A stretch of 64,000 nucleotides of DNA from Oscillospiraceae bacterium. GTDB taxonomy: Bacteria; Bacillota; Clostridia; Oscillospirales; Ruminococcaceae. Shown here piece after piece: positions 1-8,497 of the stretch. The stretch covers positions 28,436-92,435 of the forward strand of contig JAFUIS010000017.1 in NCBI GenBank assembly GCA_017468365.1, written 5' to 3'. The translations under genes and the position numbers were made by a program. Position 1 is the stretch's first letter, and each line of letters begins with the position of its first letter. A model generated the notes under the pieces. That model had not been told where the DNA came from and ran no database searches. It worked only from the letters and a program-made list of their open reading frames with translations.

Positions 1-299
1 AAGTCGTTAGTATCGATGTTGAGAGAAAGACGAATTTCTTTAACTTCGATAACTTTCTGGTTTTTCTTTGCCTCTTTTTCGCGTTTCATCTGTTCGAATT
101 TATATTTGCCGTAATCCATGATGCGGCAAACATGGGGATTCGCGGTGGGCGCGATTTCAACAAGGTCAAGGTTTTTTTCTGCGGCGATAGCAAGTGCATC
201 TTTAAGAGAAATGATACCGAGCTGTGCGCCGTCGGAATCGATCACGCGGACTTCTTTTTCGCGGATCTCATCGTTGATGAGCAGTTCCTGCTTAGCTAT
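1..299 (-). CDS. infC: Translation initiation factor IF-3 (5' part, runs off the window)
   Basis: IF-3 binds the 30S subunit, keeps subunits apart and checks initiator tRNA pairing. About 99 N-terminal residues are visible. The translation reads IAKQELLINDEIREKEVRVI at the start and later contains DLVEIAPTANPHVCRIMDYG, which are IF-3 N-domain hallmarks. No ATG, GTG or TTG sits at the right place. The best start is ATA at 299-297, nine bases after a GGAGG at 313-309. A rare AUA/AUU-type start is a known IF-3 autoregulation device, so this is probably genuine. The C-terminal domain, and probably rpmI-rplT, lie to the left of the window. Confidence 0.93.
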   Translation of the reverse strand, partial: MAKQELLINDEIREKEVRVIDSDGAQLGIISLKDALAIAAEKNLDLVEIAPTANPHVCRIMDYGKYKFEQMKREKEAKKNQKVIEVKEIRLSLNIDTND

Positions 300-308
300 T
301 GTCAAACA

Positions 309-313
309 CCTCC
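309..313 (-). promoter_or_regulatory. Ribosome binding site deciding the ATA start of infC
   Basis: GGAGG on the minus strand, nine bases from the ATA codon. An in-frame TTG two codons upstream would be only three bases from it, so ATA is favoured. Confidence 0.6.
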
Positions 314-350
314 AAAATAATAAAAAAAGTGCGGTTTTCAAAAGAAGCAC
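314..350 (-). terminator. Leader terminator (attenuator) of the infC operon
   Basis: On the minus strand a GTGCGGT / ACCGCAC stem is followed by seven T residues, immediately upstream of the infC ribosome site and downstream of the operon promoter. An intrinsic terminator here implies attenuation. In Bacillus the infC-rpmI-rplT leader is controlled by ribosomal protein L20. That control is inferred here from family knowledge, since no L20-binding structure was resolved by eye. Confidence 0.7.
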
Positions 351-473
351 CGCACACGAACAAAAGAAAACCCAAGGGCGCAATTTACCCATCGGTTTTT
401 CTGAAAGTTTTTGCCGTGCCTGATTCTTTGATCGGACGGCGAGAACGGTTCGTTCTGCTTCTTTGTCCTAAAT

Positions 474-502
474 ATTATAACGGCTTTAAAAGCCTTTGTC
501 AA
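474..502 (-). promoter_or_regulatory. Sigma-A promoter of the infC operon
   Basis: Consensus TTGACA (502-497), 17-base spacer, consensus TATAAT (479-474). The spacer contains a near-palindrome, GGCTTTTAAAGCC. The transcript leader before infC is about 165 bases. Confidence 0.8.
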
Positions 503-534
503 TACCAAAATTCAAAAATTTTTGATATTTATGC

Positions 535-566
535 GAAAAAACGGGCGCGTCTTTTGGATGCGCCCG
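535..566 (-). terminator. Terminator after addA
   Basis: GGGCGC / GCGCCC stem (543-548 with 560-565) followed on the minus strand by GTTTTTTCG, just after the addA stop at 577-575. Confidence 0.7.
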
Positions 567-574
567 CAGGTTTT

Positions 575-3500
575 TTATACCGAAAGTTCCTTTCCGAACC
601 TGAAGGACCAGATGACGGTTTCAGAAACCGGTTTTCCCAGAGAAGCGGAAAGAAGTTCTTTATACATATGAAGCTGTGCGGAATAGCGGTTTCGAAGCTC
701 CTCCATATCCTCCACAAAGTCGGTTTTATAGTCGACGATGACGAGTTTTCCGTTTTCTTCAAAAACGCAGTCCGCAACACCCTGAACGGTTATTCTGTCG
801 TCTTCCGAAGCGCCTTCATAACCGAGCTTTGCGGCGGAAATTCCACGCAGGAACCGAAGTTCCCGCCAAACCTTATCCGCTTTTTCGATCCGGCGGTAAA
901 GTTCGCTTTCAAAAAAAGCCGCAACCTTTTTGGGGTCGATGACCTCCGCCTGTTTTTCGGTGATAAAGCGCTTTTGGGTAAGGCGTTTTATCTCGGCGGC
1001 GGGGTCGGATTTTGCCGCGGAAAAATCGCAGAACTGCATGAAGGTATGAAGGGCGGTGCCTCTTTCGGCGCCGGAAAGTTTTCCAAAGCCGGGCTTTGCC
1101 GCAAAAAGAAGCTTTTGGTGCATTTCGCCGTGGGTGAGGGAAGAAACGCCGGCTTTTACCGGAATCTTTTCGGAAGAAGCAAAGGGATAGACCCATTTTC
1201 CGCGTTCTTCAAGAATTTCAAGGGTCTTTTCGTCCAAAGGCGCCTTTTCGGTCTCTTCTTCGGTTTTTGCAGTTTCCGCCGTTTCAAAAGCGGACGAAAT
1301 CTCAAATTTCCATTTTGTTTCGTCCCAGATGACGCAGCTTTCGTCAAGACCCGCCGCAAGGCGAAGATCCTTTGCGTCAGGGTGACGGAGAAGGGAAGTG
1401 AAAATCCAGTCCGCTTCACAAATGGCTTTTGAAACCGCAAAGGGGTCGAGTTTTCTTCCGTATCGCGCGTCGGAAGCAAGGGAGCTCAGATATTTCGCCG
1501 GGTCCTTTTTGCAGCAGGTTATAACAAGGTTTTCTTTTGCCCTTGTGAGCGCGACGTAAAGTATCCTCATCTCTTCCGCAAGGGAAAGACGGCGAATCTC
1601 AAGTTTGAGCGCCTGTTGGGGAACGGTTGCAAAGCGAACACCGGTTTTGGGGTCGCGCCTTGCGCAGGCAAAACCGAGAGAAGGATGCAAAAGCGGAAGA
1701 TCGGTGCGGGTATCGACTTTGAATTTTTTGCCGGTGCCGCAAAGGAAAACCACCGGAAATTCAAGGCCTTTTGAACCGTGGACGGACATTATCCTTACGG
1801 AATCGCCGCCGTTTCCGACTGTTCCGGCAGGCGAAAGGTCGTCGTCCCTTTCCTCAAGCCTTGTTATAAAGCGAAGGAAGGCGGAAAGTCCGTGGGAACC
1901 GGCGTCTTCACGGTCCGCGGCGTATTTGAGAAGAAGGCGAAGGTTCGAAAGTCTGAGCTCGCCGTCATCAAGGCTGCGCATTATCTGGGGGAAAGCAGTA
2001 GCGTCATAAAGCCGCTCTATGACCTCGTCGCTTCGTTCATAAGCCGCCGCACTTCTGAGGGAATCGAGAGTGCGGATAAAATCCGCGGCTTTTTCGTTTC
2101 CGTTTTCGGCGGCGGTCTTAACGGAAGTATAAAGCGGGCATTTTTTATTTTCGCTGCGCATCACCGCAAGGTCGTCCGGGGTGAAAAGGAACATTTCCGA
2201 AAGCATTGCGCCCGCAAGAGGAATATCCAGAAGGGGGTTATCCACCGCTTTAAGAACGTCGGTCACCGCCCGTATCTCCGGACGGGTAAGAAAGCCTTTT
2301 CCTTTTTCACTGCGGCAGTTTATGCCCAGCTTTCGAAGAGCATCGATATAAACGTCGCCCTGTCCTTTCATGGAGCGAAGCAGGATACAGATGTCGGAAT
2401 AGCGCATTGGGCGCACCGAATCCTTGTCCGAAACCGGGGTTCCCCTTAATACCATATTATATATACGCTGTGCCACAAAAGCGGCTTCGGTTTTAACGGC
2501 ATCTTCGTCCGCGGGAATGATTACAGCTTCGTTGCGGCAAAGTCCGTCTTCGGGGAACGAAGCTTCGGGAATAAGCATTTCTTCCTCGCCGTAATCCATT
2601 TCGGCGGCTTCGGTGCTCATTATCTGTTCAAAGATATAGTTGACCGCGCCGGCAATGCTTTTTCTGCTGCGGTAGTTGCGGCCGAGAATTATTGTGGCAG
2701 GGAAATTTTCGCCGTCAAAAAGGGGCCAGAGGCGGCGTTTTTCAAGAAAAAGCTCGGGCATCGCCTGACGGAAGCGGTAGATGCTCTGCTTTACGTCGCC
2801 GACAAAAAACTGGTTGCCGGCTTTGCCGACCATATCGAAAATGGTGCTCTGTACCTTGTTGATATCCTGACATTCGTCCACCAGAAGATAGTCGAAACGG
2901 TCCGAAACGGCCCTTGCCACTTCGGAGGGGACTATCTTTCCGTTTTCATCTTTTTCGGTGAGCACCGAAACGGTCATCTGTTCAAGGTCGGGAAAATCCA
3001 AAAGCCTTTTTTCGCGCTTCATCGAAGAAAAAAGGCGGTCGTAGTCCAAAGTAAGCTCAAAAAGGCATTTTATCTTTGGATAAAGGTCGGCAATATCTTC
3101 ACAAAATTCCTCTTCGGTGGCGGAAAATTCATCTTTCAGCTTGGTGACGGTCTTTTTATATTCCTCGCGGCAGGCCTTGACTCTGTCTTTGAGCACGCCG
3201 CCCATGCCTTTTTTCGAAGGCATGGTCATGAACTTTGCAAGAGAAAGTTCTTTTACAAAATCGTTCCAGCTTCCGCTTTCACAGCGGCCCAGAAGCTTCT
3301 CAAAAAGGAAGATATCGTCCGCAAACATTGGGATGTAGATGTCGAAAGGCTCTTCGCCGCATTCCTCGCTCATATATTTCGCCATGGCGATGTTGCGTTT
3401 GAGCACCGATGCCGCATGGGAAAGAAGAATCTTTCCCCAGGCGGTGCTTCCGGCAGGCACCGAAGGGTCATACATGGCCGCTTTTTCAGAAAGCCAGTCC

Positions 3501-4078
3501 TCATAATGGGGAAGGGCGCGGACAAATTTATGGAGCGTGAGCACCGCGTTTTCAAGGTTGTCGTCGTTTCGTCCTGCGCCAAGGGTTTCGGCAATTTCCT
3601 CAAAGACCGGGGAATGCATGGAATAGTATTTTTCAATGGTTTCCTCAAGGGCGGCGGACGAAATATCCATAAGTTCGTTGTCGTCCGCAATGCGGGAATC
3701 CGGCGTAAGACCTAAAGCGCTGAAGTTTTCACGCACTATGTCGAAGCAAAAAGAATGGATAGTGCCGATATGAGCACGCTCCATAAGAAGAAGCTGGCGC
3801 GAAAGACGCGCGTCATGGGGGTTTTTTGCCGCAAGTTCAGAAAGTTCGGCGTTTATCCTGGCTTTCATCTCCGCCGCGGCAAGATTTGTAAAGGTCACCA
3901 CCAAAAGACGGTCCGCATCAACCGGGTCATGCTCACGGGTGAGCATGTTGGCAACGCGTTTTACAAGAACGGCGGTTTTTCCGGAACCTGCCGCCGCAGA
4001 AACAAGAAGGTTTCCGCCGAAGGAGTTCATTGCCAAAAGCTGGTCCGGGTTCCAATTACGCTCAGCCAAGTTCCTCAC
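575..4078 (-). CDS. addA: AddA helicase-nuclease subunit
   Basis: Catalytic helicase-nuclease subunit of AddAB, which processes double-strand breaks for RecA loading. At 1167 residues it is close to the usual ~1200. UvrD-type motifs run in order: Walker A GSGKTAVLVKR near residue 31, Walker B VDECQDIN, GDVKQSIYRFRQA, HGSKGLEF and ALTRAKENLVI. A C-terminal RecB-type nuclease motif follows, with DYKTDF. It overlaps the end of addB by 17 bases. The start is either GTG at 4078 or, with better spacing (AGGCGG plus 8 bases), TTG at 4069, giving MAERNWNPDQ. The close overlap implies translational coupling with addB. Confidence 0.95.
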   Translation of the reverse strand: MRNLAERNWNPDQLLAMNSFGGNLLVSAAAGSGKTAVLVKRVANMLTREHDPVDADRLLVVTFTNLAAAEMKARINAELSELAAKNPHDARLSRQLLLMERAHIGTIHSFCFDIVRENFSALGLTPDSRIADDNELMDISSAALEETIEKYYSMHSPVFEEIAETLGAGRNDDNLENAVLTLHKFVRALPHYEDWLSEKAAMYDPSVPAGSTAWGKILLSHAASVLKRNIAMAKYMSEECGEEPFDIYIPMFADDIFLFEKLLGRCESGSWNDFVKELSLAKFMTMPSKKGMGGVLKDRVKACREEYKKTVTKLKDEFSATEEEFCEDIADLYPKIKCLFELTLDYDRLFSSMKREKRLLDFPDLEQMTVSVLTEKDENGKIVPSEVARAVSDRFDYLLVDECQDINKVQSTIFDMVGKAGNQFFVGDVKQSIYRFRQAMPELFLEKRRLWPLFDGENFPATIILGRNYRSRKSIAGAVNYIFEQIMSTEAAEMDYGEEEMLIPEASFPEDGLCRNEAVIIPADEDAVKTEAAFVAQRIYNMVLRGTPVSDKDSVRPMRYSDICILLRSMKGQGDVYIDALRKLGINCRSEKGKGFLTRPEIRAVTDVLKAVDNPLLDIPLAGAMLSEMFLFTPDDLAVMRSENKKCPLYTSVKTAAENGNEKAADFIRTLDSLRSAAAYERSDEVIERLYDATAFPQIMRSLDDGELRLSNLRLLLKYAADREDAGSHGLSAFLRFITRLEERDDDLSPAGTVGNGGDSVRIMSVHGSKGLEFPVVFLCGTGKKFKVDTRTDLPLLHPSLGFACARRDPKTGVRFATVPQQALKLEIRRLSLAEEMRILYVALTRAKENLVITCCKKDPAKYLSSLASDARYGRKLDPFAVSKAICEADWIFTSLLRHPDAKDLRLAAGLDESCVIWDETKWKFEISSAFETAETAKTEEETEKAPLDEKTLEILEERGKWVYPFASSEKIPVKAGVSSLTHGEMHQKLLFAAKPGFGKLSGAERGTALHTFMQFCDFSAAKSDPAAEIKRLTQKRFITEKQAEVIDPKKVAAFFESELYRRIEKADKVWRELRFLRGISAAKLGYEGASEDDRITVQGVADCVFEENGKLVIVDYKTDFVEDMEELRNRYSAQLHMYKELLSASLGKPVSETVIWSFRFGKELSV

Positions 4079-7000
4079 CGCCTTTCACAAGCTTATAAAA
4101 TTCATCGTTGGCAAAGGAAAGATGCTCGTTCATGGGTTCGTTTTCGCTTCGGCGGCAAACCGCTTTATACGAGCACCAGTCGCAGGAGGTTTTGTCCTTT
4201 TTGCGATAGGGCAATGCGGAAATTCTGCCTTCCGAAAGCTCCGTTGCCATTTCGATGAGCAGTGAATCCACATGGGATTTTATCTTTCCCAGTTCCGCAA
4301 TGCTCGCGACGGAACCTTTATAGGTGCCGTTTTTGCCGGAAACGGGGATAAAAATGCCTTTAAGGCCCGGTTCCATTGCGTTGAGCACGTCCGGATCGTC
4401 AAGAAGAAGCCCGTTCATGCGGAACTTCTTCTGAAGTTCCGCCGCGACCTTTTCGGGTTCGGCGTTCCTGCTCATGGTGGAGGGGGAATCCTTTGCCGGC
4501 ATATAAAGAACGCCCGCAGGGGTGGAACCGGAAAGGTTTCCGCTTCCGTTTTCCCAAATGGAAAAGAGGTAAACGAGCATCTGGATGTTTATTCCGTAGA
4601 AAACGTCGCAAAGTTCAAAGGTTTTTGAACCGGATTTGTAGTCAACGACCCTTACGTAACGGCTGCCGTTTTTGTTGAGCACGTCCACGCGGTCGATAAT
4701 GCCCTCAACGGAAATTTCGATTCCGTCCGGTGTAACAAGGCGGTAAAAACCGGCTTCGGAACCGCTTTTTACGGGCATTTCAAAGGCATACGGCTCGAAT
4801 TCCGAAACGGCAAATTCGTTTCCGATGCGGCGGATGAGCCTTGTTAAAAAGCCTGCAATGCGGCGATAAAGACACATGAACCTTGCGGTTTTGTCCTTTT
4901 CGCTGTTCATGAAGTCGTCAAGATAGGCTTTGAGCACGGCGTCTATCTCTGCCCGAAGTTCGGCATCCGAAAGTTTTGAAATTCCGCTTCCGCCGTGGGC
5001 AAAAATTATCTTCTGAAGGGCAAAATGGATAAGCGAACCCGCGGAAAGAGGTGAAAGTTCCGCCTTGCGGCGGTCTTTGAGCATGAGCCCTGCGCCGATG
5101 AAATAGGAGAAGGGGCACTGTTCATAGGTTTCGATCCTTGAGGGCGAAAGACGGAACCTTTCACCGAAGAGTTTTCGCGCATTTTGGGGGTCGGTTATAG
5201 AAAATTCCGAAGGAAGGACCGGTTTCCCAAGCTTTTGAGCACGGTCGTTCCAAAGTTCTTTTTTTGAAAGGTGTTTTCTTATGGCTTCGCCCTCGGGAAG
5301 AGAAGTTTTTCCGAAGGAGGCAAGACGTTCGAAGGCAAAACTTTCGCTGCAAAGCCAAAGTTCTTCGCCGAAGGACGAAACGGTTTTCTCTTCAAGGGGC
5401 AAAACCGCTTCTTTAAGCCGGCGGATGAGCACCGAAGGAGCGGCTTCCGCAGCAGCGATATCATAGCGGTGATAAAGGGCAAAAACCTTTTCCGAAGCGC
5501 TGGTAAAAGCGGTGTAGGCATACATCCTTTCTGAAAGAAGCGCATCGTTTTGTCCGTCGGAAACGTCAAGACCGTTTTCCTGCATCACACGGCGGTCCTC
5601 ATCGGTAAAGAGCGAGCCGTTTGAAGGCGGCGCCGGAAAAATTCCGTCGCAAAGGCCGAGAATGAAAACGATTTTTATATCCGAAGGGCGCATTCTGTCG
5701 GCAGTGCCGGCGGAAACGCAATCGAGAGTTTGGGGAAGAACGCCGATTTTCGATTCGGCGAGAACGAGTTCGAAAAGTTTTCCGAGGGTGCCTTCCTCAA
5801 GGCGTACTCCCTCGAGAGCAAAGGAAAACTTATCCAGCGCCGCCACAACGCAGTTCCAGAAGGAATCGAGTTTTTCCGCTTCGGAAATTTCGCCTTTTTC
5901 CGCAAAACCGTCGTAAAGGCGGCGCAGTCCTTCGGTCACTTCGCATTCGCAAAGATAATCGTAAAGTGCTTCGGAAAATTCCTTTCCGTCAGCGGAATAA
6001 AGACGGGTTTTAAGCTTTTCAAGGGGCATTATGACCTTTTCACGCAGAGAATTTATGCGCAAAAGGGCCTCTTCGTCAATTTCTCCGCGTTCGGTAAAGC
6101 CTTCGGGATTTCCGGTGAAGGGCGAAAGGAAAAGCTTTCCGCGGATATTCCAGATAAAGCAGTAGTTTTCGAATTCGGCGACCTCTTCTTCCGAAGCGGC
6201 AATGATGCCGGTTTTGAGGATGCGCATTATATCCGCAAGGGCAAAATTTCCGCGCACCGCAGAAAGCGAAGCGGAAATGAACGCGGAAAGGGGATGTGCC
6301 GAAAGGTCGGAAGTTCTGTCGAGATAAAGGGGCACTCCGGCTTTTTCAAAAGCACCCGGAAGGGCGTGTTCATAGGGCGAAAGGCTGCGCGCTATGACCG
6401 CCATATCCCGCCAGCGATAGCCCTCTTCCGCAAGCTGTCTTGCTTTTGCGGCAACAAAGTTTGCCTCCTCATAGGGGTCCGAGGCGCTTATGAGCACCAC
6501 TTCGCCCTTGTTTTCGCCTTTGGGCGAAGAACTGCGAAGAAAATTTTCTTCAAGGTCGATTATTCCTGCGGGGCGACGGTCGTTTTCCGTTTCGGCAAAA
6601 ACCGGAGTTTCCACCGAAACGCCGTTTTCCTTCGCAATGCGCTCAAGCCTTGAAGCGGTGCGCTGGGTCTTTGAAAAAAGACCGGTGCCGCCGGTTCTGT
6701 CATAGACGGAATCGCAGCAAAGGCTGATTTCCACCGTCGGGGACTGACGGATGACAGCGGTGAGAAGTTTGAATTCGCTTCCGGTAAAACCGGTGAAGTT
6801 ATCGATAAAAACGGCTTTTTTGCCAAAGAAATCATGTTCAAAAAGAATTTCGCAGGCGCGTTTTATATCCGAAAGGGGGTCGAGCCAGCTTTTTTCAAGC
6901 ATGGAATCATAAAGCTCGAAAACTGCGGAAAGGTCGGCGGCTTTTTCGCCAAGGGTGCCGCCTTTTTCAGAAAGGCGAAGAAGATCGGAAGAAGAAACTC

Positions 7001-7376
7001 CCGCGTTTTTGAGTTCGGAATCCGTTTCAACAAGCTTTTTGATAAAAGGCGCGCCGTGGATGTTCTTTTTATAATAAGAAAGATTGTCGCGGCATGCGGA
7101 AAGAGCCGCGCCCATTATCAAAAGCTTTGCGGTTTCGTCGGTATATTCGCCGGCAATTCCGCCAAAGGTGCGGAAAATGCTGTTGCAAAGGCGCGAAAAA
7201 CCAAGCACCTCAACGTTCTGTGCCTTTGCAGGGCCGAGACGTTCCGAAAGAAGCTTTTCACTTTCAAAAGAGAACTGTTCGGGAACGATGAGATATGCGG
7301 AATTTTCCTCGGCAATATGCTGATAAAGAAGGCTTCGCCTTGCTTCTTCGTTGGTTCCGATTATGAACCGCAGCAT
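4062..7376 (-). CDS. addB: AddB nuclease subunit
   Basis: Second subunit of AddAB, carrying the other nuclease and an iron-sulfur cluster. About 1104 residues. The C-terminal nuclease reads GIIDRVDVLN and VVDYKSGSKTF. Four cluster cysteines are visible: YEQCPFSYF, then CDWCSYKAVC near the end. The N-terminus reads MLRFIIGTNEEARRSLLY with no GxxGxGKT P-loop, although Bacillus AddB has one there. The ATG at 7376 is eight bases after AGGCGG; a GTG at 7385 is too close to that site. First gene of the addB-addA pair. Confidence 0.93.
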   Translation of the reverse strand: MLRFIIGTNEEARRSLLYQHIAEENSAYLIVPEQFSFESEKLLSERLGPAKAQNVEVLGFSRLCNSIFRTFGGIAGEYTDETAKLLIMGAALSACRDNLSYYKKNIHGAPFIKKLVETDSELKNAGVSSSDLLRLSEKGGTLGEKAADLSAVFELYDSMLEKSWLDPLSDIKRACEILFEHDFFGKKAVFIDNFTGFTGSEFKLLTAVIRQSPTVEISLCCDSVYDRTGGTGLFSKTQRTASRLERIAKENGVSVETPVFAETENDRRPAGIIDLEENFLRSSSPKGENKGEVVLISASDPYEEANFVAAKARQLAEEGYRWRDMAVIARSLSPYEHALPGAFEKAGVPLYLDRTSDLSAHPLSAFISASLSAVRGNFALADIMRILKTGIIAASEEEVAEFENYCFIWNIRGKLFLSPFTGNPEGFTERGEIDEEALLRINSLREKVIMPLEKLKTRLYSADGKEFSEALYDYLCECEVTEGLRRLYDGFAEKGEISEAEKLDSFWNCVVAALDKFSFALEGVRLEEGTLGKLFELVLAESKIGVLPQTLDCVSAGTADRMRPSDIKIVFILGLCDGIFPAPPSNGSLFTDEDRRVMQENGLDVSDGQNDALLSERMYAYTAFTSASEKVFALYHRYDIAAAEAAPSVLIRRLKEAVLPLEEKTVSSFGEELWLCSESFAFERLASFGKTSLPEGEAIRKHLSKKELWNDRAQKLGKPVLPSEFSITDPQNARKLFGERFRLSPSRIETYEQCPFSYFIGAGLMLKDRRKAELSPLSAGSLIHFALQKIIFAHGGSGISKLSDAELRAEIDAVLKAYLDDFMNSEKDKTARFMCLYRRIAGFLTRLIRRIGNEFAVSEFEPYAFEMPVKSGSEAGFYRLVTPDGIEISVEGIIDRVDVLNKNGSRYVRVVDYKSGSKTFELCDVFYGINIQMLVYLFSIWENGSGNLSGSTPAGVLYMPAKDSPSTMSRNAEPEKVAAELQKKFRMNGLLLDDPDVLNAMEPGLKGIFIPVSGKNGTYKGSVASIAELGKIKSHVDSLLIEMATELSEGRISALPYRKKDKTSCDWCSYKAVCRRSENEPMNEHLSFANDEFYKLVKGGEELG

Positions 7377-7467
7377 TTTTTTCACCGCCTTTCAGCAAAA
7401 ACTTATACATATTAATAATAGCACAAAGGCGCAAAAAAAGGTAGAGAAAAACCTTTTTGAAGTGCGA

Positions 7468-7496
7468 TTTACAGCTCCTTTCTTTTATGGTAAGAT
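7468..7496 (+). promoter_or_regulatory. Promoter of the nitroreductase gene
   Basis: TTTACA (7468-7473), 17-base spacer, TAAGAT (7491-7496), with AAAGGAGG 15 bases further on. Confidence 0.7.
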
Positions 7497-7528
7497 AGGG
7501 TCAAAGAAAAAAAGGAGGCTTTTTGGCG

Positions 7529-8374
7529 ATGCTTGACGAAAAAACCAAAAAAGAACTTATACAAAAAGGCCGCACCTTTATGAAAGGTTACCGGGACGAG
7601 GATATTACCGCCGACGATGATTATAACCCTTCGGATCAACAGTTAAGACTGCCACAGCCGCCGCTTTGCAAAGCGCCCATGGCCTGTGAAGAAGAAAGAA
7701 CGGCGCTTTCTCTTGATTTTTCAAATCTTTCCCTTAAAAACGACGTCATGGCTCTTATCCGCGACAGAAGAAGCTCAAGGGTCTATACCGAAGAAAAAAT
7801 GACCCTTGACGAGCTTTCGTTCCTTCTTTGGGCAACCCAGGGAATAAAAAGCATCCGTGGAAAAAGCTACGCCACCATAAGGACCGTTCCCTGCGGCGGC
7901 GCAAGACACGAATTTGAAACCTATCTTATGGTGAGAAAGGTCGAAGGCCTTAAAGAGGGACTTTATCACTATCTTCCCATGGAACACGCGCTCGAATTCC
8001 TCGGCGAAGTTGAAAACATGGATGCCGTCATTTCACAGACCGTTGTGGGACAAAAATGGGCGGCAAAGGCAAACGTTGTTTTCTATTGGACAATGGTCGC
8101 TTACAGAGCCGAATGGCGCTATGGCACCCACGCCCACAGAGTAGCACTCATCGATGCGGGACATCTTGGCCAGAACCTCTATCTCGGAGCCACAGCTCTC
8201 GGTCTTGGTACCTGCGGTATCGGTGCTTTTTCTCACGATATCTGCAACGAGGTTTTCAAAATCGACGGCGATGAAGAATATACGGTCTATATAGCGCCCG
8301 TAGGTACCGTAAGACCCGAGGATAAATCCGCCGAAGCCGCATTTTATAAATTCGTCGAGGACGAAGGACTTTAA
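7529..8374 (+). CDS. SagB/ThcOx-type nitroreductase-family oxidoreductase
   Basis: FMN-dependent oxidoreductase fold, about 281 residues. Family signs are the RDRRSSRVYTEEKM segment that begins the nitroreductase core, TVPCGGARHEFETYL, the helix RVALIDAGHLGQNLYLGAT, then GLGTCGIGAF and a C-terminal VYIAPVGTV. This matches the stand-alone SagB/ThcOx branch, whose members in azoline clusters oxidise thiazolines. No YcaO cyclase or precursor peptide lies nearby, so the substrate is unknown. The start is ATG 7529, ten bases after GGAGG; an in-frame TTG at 7523 is too close. Monocistronic, ending at a bidirectional terminator. Confidence 0.85.
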   Translation: MLDEKTKKELIQKGRTFMKGYRDEDITADDDYNPSDQQLRLPQPPLCKAPMACEEERTALSLDFSNLSLKNDVMALIRDRRSSRVYTEEKMTLDELSFLLWATQGIKSIRGKSYATIRTVPCGGARHEFETYLMVRKVEGLKEGLYHYLPMEHALEFLGEVENMDAVISQTVVGQKWAAKANVVFYWTMVAYRAEWRYGTHAHRVALIDAGHLGQNLYLGATALGLGTCGIGAFSHDICNEVFKIDGDEEYTVYIAPVGTVRPEDKSAEAAFYKFVEDEGL

Positions 8375-8403
8375 AAAAGCTTCCGCTTATGAGGAAGTTT
8401 TTC

Positions 8404-8430
8404 GGAACGGTCAAGACCGTTCCCTACATT
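8404..8430 (+). repeat. Orphan REP-like palindrome
   Basis: Perfect stem GGAACGGTC / GACCGTTCC (8404-8412 with 8415-8423) followed by CTACATT. The 13-mer CGTTCCCTACATT recurs exactly, inverted, inside the RAYT gene at 15420-15432. No T-run follows, so it is not an ordinary terminator. Confidence 0.6.
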
Positions 8431-8451
8431 GAAAACACCGACTTGATAAAA

Positions 8452-8485
8452 ACAAAAAAGCACCGCGTTTGCGGTGCTTTTTTAT
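8452..8485. terminator. Bidirectional terminator between nitroreductase and PBP
   Basis: AGCACCGC / GCGGTGCT stem (8459-8466 with 8471-8478) flanked by A-run and T-run, so it can act on both convergent genes. Confidence 0.85.
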
Positions 8486-8497
8486 TTGGCAGAAAAT

